Assembly: GCF_001299475.1 (NCBI RefSeq)
Contig: NZ_CYUJ01000003.1
Span: 500,409-564,408, forward strand
Direction: 5' to 3'
Source of the DNA: Neofamilia massiliensis
GTDB lineage: Bacteria; Bacillota; Clostridia; Tissierellales; Peptoniphilaceae
Length of the DNA stretch: 64,000 nt
Positions 41,689 to 50,186 of the stretch are shown piece by piece. Below the pieces are notes generated by a model. It saw nothing but the letters and a program-made list of their open reading frames with translations. It ran no database searches and had not been told where the DNA came from. The number at the start of each line of letters is the position of its first letter. Position 1 is the first letter of the stretch. The position numbers and the translations under genes are program-made.

Positions 41689-41772
41689 TGGTGCGGGAAA
41701 GAGGACTTGAACCCCCACGTCATAGACACTAGATCCTAAGTCTAGCGCGTCTGCCAATTCCGCCACTCCCGC
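41689..41772 (-). tRNA. tRNA-Leu (anticodon UAG), CCA encoded
   Basis: On the minus strand the acceptor arm GCGGGAG pairs with TTCCCGC (one G-U), followed by discriminator A and an encoded CCA. The anticodon stem CTAGA/TCTAG encloses the loop CTTAGGA, giving anticodon TAG, which reads CUN leucine codons. A long variable arm (about TGTCTATGACG) marks it as type II, and the T-arm GGGGGTTCAAGTCCTC is normal. Confidence 0.95.
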
Positions 41773-41785
41773 AAGGAACTTATTT

Positions 41786-41814
41786 ATAATAACAAGCTTT
41801 TTAATCTTTGTCAA
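41786..41814 (-). promoter_or_regulatory. Strong sigma-A promoter of tRNA-Leu
   Basis: The minus strand has TTGACA (41809-41814), a 17-base spacer and TATTAT (41786-41791), with the start point about 7 bases before the tRNA 5' end. It is the best sigma-A consensus that I noticed in the window. Confidence 0.85.
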
Positions 41815-41888
41815 TAGAAATTTACAAAAATTTTACTTTTTTGTTTTTAATCTGATGACAAAGAGGTCTTAACATAGATTTATAAATC

Positions 41889-42776
41889 TTATCTGGCTAT
41901 TAGCATATTAGGTCTGTCTAAAATTTCTGCTGGCGTTGTTTTAAGGGCTTCCTTATAGACCTCAATTATTTGATCTTTCTTGTCTAAGCTAGCTTGGATT
42001 TGAACTTGGTTGACCATGTGATAGGAATTATAAAGAGTTTTTTCTGGATGGTCTGGTTTTAAATTTTCTAAAAGTACAATTTGTTCTTCTAGGATTTCTC
42101 TCATAGTTGCCTCTTTAAAAAGTCCCTTGTCTCTTATGTCATAAAGTTTTGATCCTGGTATTACAGATGTAGTCATCATTCCAAGAGCCTTAGGCATATA
42201 GGTGTTTAAAAGTTTGGCTGTGGCTTTGGCGTTTTCTTCCCCCTGGCCACTTCCTCCTATGCCTAGCATTAAAATTGCTATATAGTCTATGCCAGCTTCT
42301 TTTAGTTTTTTTAATTGATCAAATGATTCTTCTAGGTTTATGTTTTTGTTAATAAAGTTTAGGGACTTAGCATAACCAGTTTCAATTCCTATATAAATTT
42401 CATTGTAGCCTGCTTCTTTTAGCTTTTTTAAATCTTCAACTGACTTGTTTTTTAAATTATAAAGAGAGGCATAACAAGTTATGGTCTTAACCTGGTCTAG
42501 CTGGGAATGAATCATTTGAGAGATGTCTAAAAGTTTGTTGGGACTTAAGACAAAGGGATCTCCTCCTGTTAAATAAATTCTCTCTACTGGATAGCTATAA
42601 TTTTCCTTAATTTCTAAAATGTCTGCTTGAATATTTTCTCTCTTAGCTGTGCCAAAGGGAGTGTCCTTGTACATGGTACAGTAGACACAGCCATTGTGGG
42701 AACAGCCGTAAGTCACTTCTAAAAGTGGGGTCCAAGCCTCTGATGGTGGCCTGTAAATTTGTCCTGTATAGTGCAT
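41889..42776 (-). CDS. Radical SAM protein
   Basis: The 295-residue protein has the cluster motif TYGCSHNGCVYCTMYK near residue 27 (Cys spacing C-x4-C-x2-C), a variant seen in a clostridial radical SAM group that starts with PPSEAWxxLLEVTYGCSHN. A TIM-barrel follows, with LTGGDPF, EIYIGIETG and a later MLGIGGSGQGEENAKAT. It is of the Elp3/oxidoreductase-like type without other domains; the reaction is unknown. It is monocistronic as far as seen. No clear ribosome-site conflict. Confidence 0.85.
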   Translation of the reverse strand: MHYTGQIYRPPSEAWTPLLEVTYGCSHNGCVYCTMYKDTPFGTAKRENIQADILEIKENYSYPVERIYLTGGDPFVLSPNKLLDISQMIHSQLDQVKTITCYASLYNLKNKSVEDLKKLKEAGYNEIYIGIETGYAKSLNFINKNINLEESFDQLKKLKEAGIDYIAILMLGIGGSGQGEENAKATAKLLNTYMPKALGMMTTSVIPGSKLYDIRDKGLFKEATMREILEEQIVLLENLKPDHPEKTLYNSYHMVNQVQIQASLDKKDQIIEVYKEALKTTPAEILDRPNMLIAR

Positions 42777-42856
42777 TTTTACCTTCTTTCTATTTTTCTT
42801 TTGTCTTATATCCTTACCCTTTTCACCTTACTTTTAAAGGTTAACTTGCGAATAAA

Positions 42857-42898
42857 GAGGACAGACTTGTAAGGGGACACAGCTAAAGCAATGTCCCC
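42857..42898. repeat. Dispersed palindromic repeat, copy F with extra half-site
   Basis: The core at 42873-42898 has arms GGGGACA and TGTCCCC around CAGCTAAAGCA. A half-site GAGGACAGACTTGTAA precedes it at 42857-42872. It lies between the radical SAM and DUF2207-like genes. Confidence 0.7.
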
Positions 42899-42961
42899 AC
42901 ATTTTTAAGGACTGTCAGCACGTTTTTTGCTTAGCTTTTAAATGCCTCAACAACTAATGAA

Positions 42962-42987
42962 GAGGACGTTCCTTCAGGTTCATCCCC
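42962..42987. repeat. Dispersed palindromic repeat, degenerate copy G
   Basis: GAGGACGTTCCTTCAGG followed by TTCATCCCC is a diverged relative of the other copies. The rest of 42777-43067 holds no gene. Confidence 0.55.
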
Positions 42988-43041
42988 GTTTTACTCAACA
43001 AAATATTTTACTTAGAAAGAATACTTATTCTCTCCAATCTT

Positions 43042-43050
43042 TGTTATAAT
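43042..43050 (+). promoter_or_regulatory. Extended -10 promoter for the DUF2207-like gene
   Basis: TGT followed by TATAAT, 18 bases before the ATG. Confidence 0.5.
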
Positions 43051-43067
43051 AATTTTAGAGGTGACTT

Positions 43068-44003
43068 ATGCTTATTAGAATTTTAAATATACTGGCCTTT
43101 GTCCTTGGAGTTTTTATTATTATTGCAAATTCTAAGAGAATTAAAAAAGGCCAAGTTACAAAAATAGAAGAAAATTTATTGCCTGTAGAGAAAAATTATC
43201 TTTACAAGGACATGACCTATCTCAACCGAGGAATTTTAGTTAGTCTTTTAGACCTTTATAGACGAGGAAAAATTTCTATTGAAGAATACAAAAGAGATTC
43301 TAGAAATAAAAAAAGGGCCGACTTTGTTATTGAATACAAATTTAGACTTTTAGATGAGACGGACTTAAAATCGCACGAAGAAATTTTTTTGAAAAATATT
43401 TTCGGAGACAAGGACCAAGTAACAACTGACGACCTGACCCAAAGGGCCATTAATGGCGATAATTTTTTAAAGGACCAAGGAAGATGGGCCCTGGCTGTTG
43501 AAAATGACCTTAAGGCCAAGAAGATTTTAGCCATTGGCGACAAAAAAGCTGCCAGGCCAATGAAGGCCTTAGGCCTTGTAATTTTTCTTTTAGGCATGGT
43601 CTCAATTTTTAAACATGAAATAACTGGAATTATTTCTCTTATTTTTTCAATATTCATTTTATTAATTGGCATTAATATGGGCATGGAAAAATCCAAATAC
43701 GGCCAAGACCTAATTGTAAATATGGCCCAAGTTGAAAGAGCTGCCAAGGAAGGAAAATTAATTGGAGTTTCTGAAGACATGCTTTTAGAACTTTTAGCCC
43801 TAGCTTTGCCTATGGAATATTTTCTCCCTGTCTATAAGACCTGCAAGCCGTCAAAGACTATTGACCTTGTGGCCAAGTCCCTTAACGACCAAGGAGGTTC
43901 TTATTTTGACGATGGAGTTCTTAGAGCCTTTATGGGCTACTCTGTTCCAACGAGAGCCGACTCTCTTGATACCAATAGAATTGATATAAGATTATTTAAA
44001 TAA
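43068..44003 (+). CDS. DUF2207-like membrane protein of unknown function
   Basis: The 311-residue protein has a hydrophobic N-terminus (IRILNILAFVLGVFIIIA) and a pair of membrane helices around residues 167-207 (ALGLVIFLLGMVSIF and ITGIISLIFSIFILLIGI). Between them is a winged-helix-like soluble part (TYLNRGILVSLLDLYRRGKISIEEY) of the kind found in the C-terminal half of DUF2207 proteins. The large N-terminal extracellular domain of those proteins is absent. The function is unknown. It has its own extended -10 promoter and a shared terminator downstream. Confidence 0.6.
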   Translation: MLIRILNILAFVLGVFIIIANSKRIKKGQVTKIEENLLPVEKNYLYKDMTYLNRGILVSLLDLYRRGKISIEEYKRDSRNKKRADFVIEYKFRLLDETDLKSHEEIFLKNIFGDKDQVTTDDLTQRAINGDNFLKDQGRWALAVENDLKAKKILAIGDKKAARPMKALGLVIFLLGMVSIFKHEITGIISLIFSIFILLIGINMGMEKSKYGQDLIVNMAQVERAAKEGKLIGVSEDMLLELLALALPMEYFLPVYKTCKPSKTIDLVAKSLNDQGGSYFDDGVLRAFMGYSVPTRADSLDTNRIDIRLFK

Positions 44004-44014
44004 GCTTAGAAAAA

Positions 44015-44055
44015 AAGTCCTGGACCAAGATGATTTTGGTCTAGGACTTATTTTA
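44015..44055. terminator. Bidirectional terminator between the DUF2207-like and amidohydrolase genes
   Basis: AAGTCCT.GGACCAA pairs with TTGGTC.AGGACTT (about 14 pairs). T-runs follow on both strands (TTATTTT plus; TTTTTTT minus), which fits two convergent transcripts. Confidence 0.88.
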
Positions 44056-44056
44056 T

Positions 44057-45181
44057 TTAAAAGGCGAGCTTGCCATTTACTATAACATTTTTAGGACTTG
44101 AATAAAGGTCAAGGGGATCTCCGTCCCAAATTATTAAATCAGCATCTTTGCCAACTTCTATACTTCCAATTTTGTGATCTAGGCCAAGAGCCTTGGCTGC
44201 ATTTATTGTCAAAGTCTTTAAAAGTTCTATGCCGTCTAACTTTTTCCTATACATCATAAGGGCGTTAACCATGGTCAGGTCAATGGAAGTTTCAGGATGG
44301 TTGGTAGATGCTGCAAAGGAAATTCCTGCATCTGCTAAAATTTTTCCACCAACTGCTTCTCTTTTTAAGACCTCGTTGTTTCTCTTGCCGCCATAAACTG
44401 GGCCATAAACTAATCTTACCTGGTGATTTTTTATAAAGTCAGGAATTAAATAGGCCTCATCTGCCCTGTCTACAGTGTAATTGAGAGAAAATTCTTCTCC
44501 AATCCTTACAGCAGTAACAATGTCTTGGACTTGTCTGGCTTCAAACTTTACTAGCATGCCATCAAAGACTCGGCTAAGGGCTTCTAGGTTCATGTCAAAA
44601 TCTTTTTTCTCAGAGTCCTTGTAGTCATTAGCTTGGATTAGGGCCTGTCTAATTAAGGCTGCTGACCCCATTCTAGTTACTGGAGATTTTCCTTTTGATC
44701 CAAAGGCAGATTTTGGTCCCATGCCTAGAGAAAACTTGTAGGCAAGTTCATCTTTAATAAGTCTTGAGTCTAAGTCCTTGCCAAAGGTCTTTAAGGCTGC
44801 ACAAGTTCCGCCTATTAAATTTTTTGCACCTGGACCTGTAAGAACAGTTGTTACTCCAGTTTTAAGAGCATCTTCAAAGGCCTGGTCGTCTGTACTAATT
44901 CCATCTAAGGCCCTTAGTTTTGGATTAATTGGATCTACTCCTTCGTCCATGTCGTTGCCGTCTGGATAAATTGCCTCTCTTAGACCAAGAGAAGATGATG
45001 GTTCAATTAGGCCTGGTGTAACAATTTTTCCATCAGCATCAATGACTTCACAGTCTCCATCAATTTTTTCGTCTTTATCTTTTATGGCAGAAATTTTTCC
45101 ATCTTCAATGAGTATATTTTTTTCACTTCCAAAATTTTCTACCATGTCATATACTTTAGCATTTTTTATAATCAAAGTCAT
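44057..45181 (-). CDS. Amidohydrolase-fold protein without metal ligands (probable pseudoenzyme)
   Basis: The protein (374 residues from the chosen start) is a paralogue of its upstream neighbour at 45156 and aligns along its whole length. The metal-binding positions are changed: the HCH of the first strand is SSS (GLIEPSSSLGL), the HAH position is EAR (VKFEARQVQD), the IEHTT position is VDRAD, and the late TTDH is STNH. It is therefore unlikely to be a hydrolase in the usual way, yet the frame is intact. ATG at 45181 is chosen because AAGGAGGA lies upstream; it overlaps the end of the paralogue by 26 bases. A regulatory or heteromer-subunit role is possible (inference). Confidence 0.82.
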   Translation of the reverse strand: MTLIIKNAKVYDMVENFGSEKNILIEDGKISAIKDKDEKIDGDCEVIDADGKIVTPGLIEPSSSLGLREAIYPDGNDMDEGVDPINPKLRALDGISTDDQAFEDALKTGVTTVLTGPGAKNLIGGTCAALKTFGKDLDSRLIKDELAYKFSLGMGPKSAFGSKGKSPVTRMGSAALIRQALIQANDYKDSEKKDFDMNLEALSRVFDGMLVKFEARQVQDIVTAVRIGEEFSLNYTVDRADEAYLIPDFIKNHQVRLVYGPVYGGKRNNEVLKREAVGGKILADAGISFAASTNHPETSIDLTMVNALMMYRKKLDGIELLKTLTINAAKALGLDHKIGSIEVGKDADLIIWDGDPLDLYSSPKNVIVNGKLAF

Positions 45182-46349
45182 AGCCTTCCTCCTTGTGGTC
45201 GTAGGCAAGTTTGCCGTTTATAAAAACTTTTCCTGCTTGGTAAAGGGTGTCAAAGGGTGGGACATCCCAAATTACTAGGTCGGCGTCTTTGCCAACTTCA
45301 AGAGATCCAACTCTTTCATCAATGTCAGTAATTTTTGCTGCATTTATTGTCAGCGCCTGTAAAACTTTCTTTTTAGATGCGCCTTTTTTAATGTAAAAAA
45401 TCGCCTGACTTAACATGGCTTCAATTGGAATAACTGGATGGTCAGTTGTTATTGCAAAGTCCATGCCCCTTTCTTCCATTAGGCCGCCAATTTCTGCTCC
45501 CTTGTGTTTCAGTTCGTATTTAGTTTTAAAACCTAGTGACGGACCGACAATGCAGTCCACCTGGTGGTCTTTTAAATAATCTAGAATCATCTTGCCTGAT
45601 GTTGTGTGTTCAATTGAATAGTTGAGAGAAAATTCTTCTGCAATTCTTATGGCAGTTATAATATCATCTGCTTCGTGGGCGTGGATTTTTACTCTCATGC
45701 CGTCAAAAGCCCTAGCAAGAGAGGCTAAATGAATGTCATACTTTGGTTTGTCTGATGGGTCCTTGGTCTCTTCATATTTTTTTAATTTTTCGTAGTAGGC
45801 CTTGGCCTTGAAAAATTCTTCTCTCATTAAGGCAGATGATCCCATTCTCGTTACTGGAGATTTGCCTTTAGAGCCGTAAACTCTTTTTGGATTTTCTCCT
45901 AGGGCCATTTTCAGAGCTGCTTCTTCTTTTATAATTCTTTGGTCAAGATCTTCATCAGATGTTTTTAGGGCAATAAAAGTCCCACCCATAAGGTTGGCAG
46001 AACCTGGGCCTGTAACTATTGTTGTCACTCCATGTTTTCTAGCTGCATAAAAACCTGAGTCAAAGGGATTAATTGCATCTAGGCCTCTTAGTCCTGGTAA
46101 AAGTGGATCAGATGTTTCGTTGCCATCTATCCCCGACTCTGCTCCAGTGTCATAGACTCCCATGTGACAGTGGGATTCAATTAGGCCTGGAGTTACTAAT
46201 TTCATCTGAGCATCTACAATATCATAATCGTCTTTTGCTTTAATTTCTTCAGCAATCTCCACAATTTTCTTTCCATCAATTAAAATGTCTCTCTTTTCCT
46301 TATAGACCTTATTCATGTCTATAAGCTTACAATTTTTTATAAGTAACAT
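45156..46349 (-). CDS. Metal-dependent amidohydrolase (imidazolonepropionase-like)
   Basis: The 397-residue protein has the amidohydrolase-superfamily ligands: PGLIESHCHMG in the first strand, KIHAHEADD and SIEHTTSG for later histidines, and the aspartate in AITTDHPVIP. The small flanking beta domain carries VGKDADLVIWD. The closest known types are dihydroorotase/imidazolonepropionase-like enzymes that hydrolyse cyclic or linear amides; the substrate is unknown. It lies behind an AbgT transporter gene, separated by a terminator hairpin, and is followed by a ligand-less paralogue. Confidence 0.85.
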   Translation of the reverse strand: MLLIKNCKLIDMNKVYKEKRDILIDGKKIVEIAEEIKAKDDYDIVDAQMKLVTPGLIESHCHMGVYDTGAESGIDGNETSDPLLPGLRGLDAINPFDSGFYAARKHGVTTIVTGPGSANLMGGTFIALKTSDEDLDQRIIKEEAALKMALGENPKRVYGSKGKSPVTRMGSSALMREEFFKAKAYYEKLKKYEETKDPSDKPKYDIHLASLARAFDGMRVKIHAHEADDIITAIRIAEEFSLNYSIEHTTSGKMILDYLKDHQVDCIVGPSLGFKTKYELKHKGAEIGGLMEERGMDFAITTDHPVIPIEAMLSQAIFYIKKGASKKKVLQALTINAAKITDIDERVGSLEVGKDADLVIWDVPPFDTLYQAGKVFINGKLAYDHKEEGYDFDYKKC

Positions 46350-46362
46350 AAGTCCTCCATTT

Positions 46363-46390
46363 TAAAAAAAGCTCCCTAGAAGGGAGCCTT
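46363..46390 (-). terminator. Strong terminator between the AbgT gene and the amidohydrolases
   Basis: On the minus strand GGCTCCCT pairs with AGGGAGC(T) around TCT, followed by TTTTTTT. It fills most of the 49-base gap between two genes that appear to belong to one pathway, so it may reduce rather than stop expression of the downstream pair. Confidence 0.9.
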
Positions 46391-46398
46391 TAAAGATT

Positions 46399-47955
46399 CT
46401 ACAAATAAATTCCTGCTCCTGGTCCTAGTGGTAAACCTAATAAGATCCAAATTACTAGTAGGACTGACAGTGATAATAAGATAGCTATTGAATATGGTAG
46501 GGTGTAGGATATTACTGTTCCTATTCCTATTTCCTCATCACCATCTTTGCTATAGTTTTGCATAATACCTAAAACAACAGCTAGGGTTGAGTTAATTGGA
46601 GAAATAATATTTGTTGAAGAGTCTCCAATTCTATAAGCAACTTGGGCAGCTGCTGGTGATAGGCCTAAAAATGCTAACATTGGAACAAATACTGGAGCTA
46701 GAATTAGCCACTTTGATGAACCTGATGTCATCAAAATATTTACTAGAGTAACAAGGAAAATAAATACTAGTAAAAGTGGAATTGTTCCTAGGTCTAAACC
46801 ACCTAAAAAGTTTGCTCCCTTTACAGCTAAAACAGTTGTAATTTTACTTCTATTAAATAGACTGATAAATTGAGATGCTGGTAGGGCAATTACTAAGAAA
46901 GTAAGAGCACTAGAGATCCCTTGTCTAAATAAAGCGAAAACATCTTTCTCGCTTTTAATTGTTCCAACAGTTTTTCCATATACATAACCTATTAGTACAA
47001 ACATGAAGAATAGGATTGGAACAATTGATGAAATAAGTGGAGACTTTGGTAGGATAGCTCCATCTTCTGCTCTAAATAGAGAATTTTGAGGTACAGTTAA
47101 AACTACAATTAATACTATATAAGCAAGTAAGGCAAAGCCTGATCTTCTTAGCCCCTTCTTTTCTAAATCTGTAACTTTGTGAGCTTCTAGGTCAATTTCG
47201 CCAACTCTTTCATAGTCGTGTTTTGGTAGCAAGTATTTTTCAGCTACTAAAGTTATAGCAATGGTAATAAAGAAAGTTGCAGTTGCCATAAAGTAATAGT
47301 TCATAAGTGGGTGAGTTACTGCATCAATTCCCATACCTTCTGTAACTGATTGGGTAATTCCTGATAGCAAGGCGTCTGTTCCTGCTACAAATAAGTTAGC
47401 AGTAAATCCACCTGATGCAGCTGCAAATCCAAGGGTTGCTCCAACTGCAGGGCTTCGTCCTAGCGAGTGGAAAAGTGAAGCTGCAATTGATGCTGAGAAA
47501 ATTGGACCAGCGTCAGAAGCAATGTTTGAATTAACTCCAACAAAGGCTATAAGTAAAGTAACCATATATTGAGGGGCTCCCATTAAAGTCTTCCTCATGG
47601 CTGCATTAACTAAACCAGTATGTTCGATAAATGATATACCCATCATCATTACTAAGACTAGGCCTAATGGTGGGAAATCAATAAAGGTAGGAACAAAGTT
47701 AGTTAGTGTCTTGGCTATTTCTTCTTTACTTAATAGGTTGACAACTGAAACAAATTCCGTTTCCATTTCTGCTCCATCTCTTGCCGCTGATGTAAATTCA
47801 ACACCAACTCCTAATTTAGATAGGACAAAAGATAGGACTAAAATAATAAGGCACAAATAAATAAAAAGCACAAATGGCGATGGCAGAGCATTACCTGCTT
47901 TTTCAACTCCGTCAATAAATCGGTCAAAACCCGATTTCTTTTCTTTCTTCGTCAT
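46399..47955 (-). CDS. AbgT family transporter
   Basis: The 518-residue protein has about eleven membrane helices and strong AbgT features: the start GFDRFIDGVEKAGNALPSPFVLFI, FPPLGLVLVMMMGISFIEHTGLVNA, FVGVNSNIASDAGP and the late DSSTNIISPINS. AbgT carriers import p-aminobenzoyl-glutamate, and some export sulfonamides. Next to amidohydrolases, the import of an amide-linked compound such as p-aminobenzoyl-glutamate or another acyl-amino acid is reasonable (inference). A GTGAAA-17-TATAAT promoter lies about 150 bases upstream; AGGAGG precedes the ATG. Confidence 0.92.
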   Translation of the reverse strand: MTKKEKKSGFDRFIDGVEKAGNALPSPFVLFIYLCLIILVLSFVLSKLGVGVEFTSAARDGAEMETEFVSVVNLLSKEEIAKTLTNFVPTFIDFPPLGLVLVMMMGISFIEHTGLVNAAMRKTLMGAPQYMVTLLIAFVGVNSNIASDAGPIFSASIAASLFHSLGRSPAVGATLGFAAASGGFTANLFVAGTDALLSGITQSVTEGMGIDAVTHPLMNYYFMATATFFITIAITLVAEKYLLPKHDYERVGEIDLEAHKVTDLEKKGLRRSGFALLAYIVLIVVLTVPQNSLFRAEDGAILPKSPLISSIVPILFFMFVLIGYVYGKTVGTIKSEKDVFALFRQGISSALTFLVIALPASQFISLFNRSKITTVLAVKGANFLGGLDLGTIPLLLVFIFLVTLVNILMTSGSSKWLILAPVFVPMLAFLGLSPAAAQVAYRIGDSSTNIISPINSTLAVVLGIMQNYSKDGDEEIGIGTVISYTLPYSIAILLSLSVLLVIWILLGLPLGPGAGIYL

Positions 47956-48300
47956 AAGATCCTCCTGTTTTTTATTTACCTATGAAAACTCCTTCTAAAA
48001 TTACTTGGGGTTTTATCCCTTTTGGCTTTCAAGTTTATAGTCAATGGTTTTCTTTATAGGTTGTTTTTAAAATAACTCCTTGTTACATATTTGACTATCG
48101 AAAGTATTATAACATAGGCCCTCTTTATTTTCACTAAGAAAAATAGAAATAAAAAATAATTTTCATTATTAATTAAAGTACTTTTTAAATCTTTTTATAA
48201 ACTTAAGCGAGACTTAAAAACCAATTTTTTACCAAAGAATTTATTTAAAATAAAAATTTAAAATTCCAAAAGACAAATTATATTTTTCCATTTTAAAATT
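47956..48300 (-). promoter_or_regulatory. Upstream region of the AbgT operon
   Basis: On the minus strand GTGAAA (48129-48134), a 17-base spacer and TATAAT (48106-48111) form a plausible sigma-A promoter, giving a leader of about 145 bases. The rest of the interval is AT-rich and shows no gene. Confidence 0.5.
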
Positions 48301-48306
48301 TGCAAA

Positions 48307-48351
48307 TAAAAAAGAAGCCACTTACAAAAATTGCAAGCTAGCTTCTTAATT
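48307..48351 (-). terminator. Terminator at the end of the cobalamin operon
   Basis: On the minus strand AAGAAGC...CTTGCAA pairs with TTGTAAG...GCTTCTT (an imperfect stem of about 14 pairs), followed by TTTTATTTG, directly after the cobC stop. Confidence 0.8.
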
Positions 48352-48352
48352 T

Positions 48353-48928
48353 TTAAATTCGATTTACGTAAGAGATCCTTTGGTAGTCTCCATTTTTTAT
48401 TAGGCTAAAGGACCCGTTGGCGACATCAAAGCGAGTGTAGGCATTAATGTCTCCTATAACTGCTGCTAACATTAAGGCTATAAAGCCTCCATGGCTGACA
48501 AGAAGAATATTGCCACTATAGGACTTGGCTTCTTTTAAAACCCTTTGGGCCCTGGCGTAGGCTTCTTCTATACTTTCTCCATGAGGAAGGGGATTTTTAA
48601 AAGGATCTTTAAGATAGGCATTTACCTGATCTGGATAAAGTCTTTGGCCTTCATCGAAGCTCAGCCCCCTTAGGTCTCCTGCATTTATTTCTTGGATATT
48701 GTCTTTAATTTCAAAGGGATAGTCGTGATACTTGTAAATTATTCCAAAGGTCTCTATAGTCCTAGCTAGAGGAGAAACCCAGGCCCTGTCTATAATCATT
48801 TTTTGCAACTTGTCTGCTGCTCTTTCAATTTGGTAGATTCCCTTATCTGAAAGTGGACAGTCGTCTGTTGAATATTTGCCTTGGGTGTTGTGAATTGTCT
48901 CCCCATGTCTAAGTAATATTAAATCCAT
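48353..48928 (-). CDS. cobC: Histidine phosphatase, probable alpha-ribazole phosphatase
   Basis: The protein (191 residues from the chosen start) begins MDLILLRHGETIHN with the catalytic RHG motif. It has DCPLSDKG, VSPLARTIET and a late LLVSHGGFIALM with the second histidine. In this operon it would remove the phosphate from alpha-ribazole-5'-phosphate or from adenosylcobalamin-5'-phosphate, the last loop-assembly step. ATG at 48928 is chosen because the GGGGG ribosome site lies just upstream; a longer TTG frame from 48940 would include that site. It overlaps cobS by ten bases. Confidence 0.85.
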   Translation of the reverse strand: MDLILLRHGETIHNTQGKYSTDDCPLSDKGIYQIERAADKLQKMIIDRAWVSPLARTIETFGIIYKYHDYPFEIKDNIQEINAGDLRGLSFDEGQRLYPDQVNAYLKDPFKNPLPHGESIEEAYARAQRVLKEAKSYSGNILLVSHGGFIALMLAAVIGDINAYTRFDVANGSFSLIKNGDYQRISYVNRI

Positions 48929-49653
48929 AATAACCCCCAATATACTAATAAGGCTACAAGTTCGTTAATCTCTATTGTAGCTCCATAAAGGTCTCCTGTT
49001 AGGCCCCCGATTTTTTTGCTGGCCATTCTAATAATAAGTTCGCAAAGAATTAAGCTAATAAAGGCCGCTGGCAAAATTCTCCAGTCAAAGTATGCCAAAA
49101 CTGCTAAGAGGATTAAGTTAAATAAAAAGGCCTTGTAGTCACTTAAGGCTTCTTTCATAACTGATCCAAAACCTCCTGGTCTAGCTAGGCCGCCTTTTTT
49201 TATTACATAAAGGGCTGACAGTCTAGATACAAAAGAAACTTGAGCCAGGGTAAAAATAAAATTTTCTGTAAAGGATGTATAAAAGGCAAACTTAAAAAGA
49301 CAGTAAAGAATTAAAGTCAAAGAGCCAAAAGATCCAATTAGTGAATCTTTCATTATATCTAAAATCTTTTTCGGATCTGCATTTGACAAAAATCCATCTG
49401 CTGTATCTGCAAGGCCATCTAAGTGAAGTCCGCCAGTTAAAATTATATAAAGGGTCAAGGCCAAGGCTCCTCCAACTAATGGAGCCTTTGGATTTGCCCA
49501 TTGTAAAAGCAGGCCAAGAAGGCTGCCAATTAAAAGTCCAAGGATTGGCAAAAAGCCTAAGGCGATTTTTAAATTTTTATTAGAAAAGTCCACTGGTTTT
49601 TTTAAGGGGATCCTAGAAAAAACCTGGAAGGATAAAATTATTCCATCTATCAT
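48919..49653 (-). CDS. cobS: Adenosylcobinamide-GDP ribazoletransferase
   Basis: The protein (about 244 residues) has several membrane helices and the CobS motifs FSRIPL, LGLLLQW and especially GGLHLDGLADTADGFLS with the conserved HLDGxADtaDg that binds metal and substrate. A late MASKKIGGLTGDLYGATIEI is also typical. It joins adenosylcobinamide-GDP to alpha-ribazole at the membrane. ATG at 49653 overlaps the cobU stop in an ATGA arrangement, which supports this start over a longer frame from 49677. Confidence 0.94.
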   Translation of the reverse strand: MIDGIILSFQVFSRIPLKKPVDFSNKNLKIALGFLPILGLLIGSLLGLLLQWANPKAPLVGGALALTLYIILTGGLHLDGLADTADGFLSNADPKKILDIMKDSLIGSFGSLTLILYCLFKFAFYTSFTENFIFTLAQVSFVSRLSALYVIKKGGLARPGGFGSVMKEALSDYKAFLFNLILLAVLAYFDWRILPAAFISLILCELIIRMASKKIGGLTGDLYGATIEINELVALLVYWGLLWI

Positions 49654-50186
49654 TTTAACTTCATCTCTATTCCGCAAACTACTAAATAAACCTCATCACA
49701 AAGCTTAGCAACCCTTTGAGAAATTCTACCTAGACAGTCTGTATAAACTCTACTTATGTGGTCCATTGGTGTTAGACTTAGGCCAACTTCGTTGGTAATT
49801 ATAGTTAGGTCCTTGTCTCTTCCTCTTACATAAGTGATTAGTTCTTTGACATTTTTATAAACTTCGTCTTCAATTTCTTTTGCAAGTTCTGGAGCTATTC
49901 TCTCTAGGTCCTTGGTTTTTTCGTACATAATATTTGAGGTCATTGTCCCCAGACACTCTAGGAGCAAATAATCTTCATCTCCTATATGAGAGAGAAAGTC
50001 CTTGTAGCATTCATAAGTTGACCAAGTTTCTGGTCTGGTCTCCTTGTGCCTCTTTACTCTCTCTTCCATTTCTTCGCCGTCAACATTTGCCGTTGCTATA
50101 TAGGCTACATTTTCTTTGTCTTTTAATAATCCTTCTGCAAAGGAGGACTTGCCTGAGCGCTGGCCTCCTGTAACTAATCTTATCAT
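49650..50186 (-). CDS. cobU: Adenosylcobinamide kinase/guanylyltransferase
   Basis: The 178-residue protein begins MIRLVTGGQRSGKSSFAEGLL with the CobU P-loop and has VAYIATANVDGEEMEERVKRHK, which contains the conserved histidine guanylylated during catalysis, and TNEVGLSLTP. It phosphorylates adenosylcobinamide and transfers GMP to it. It starts directly after cobT and is coupled to cobS by ATGA. Length and motifs are normal. Confidence 0.95.
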   Translation of the reverse strand: MIRLVTGGQRSGKSSFAEGLLKDKENVAYIATANVDGEEMEERVKRHKETRPETWSTYECYKDFLSHIGDEDYLLLECLGTMTSNIMYEKTKDLERIAPELAKEIEDEVYKNVKELITYVRGRDKDLTIITNEVGLSLTPMDHISRVYTDCLGRISQRVAKLCDEVYLVVCGIEMKLK

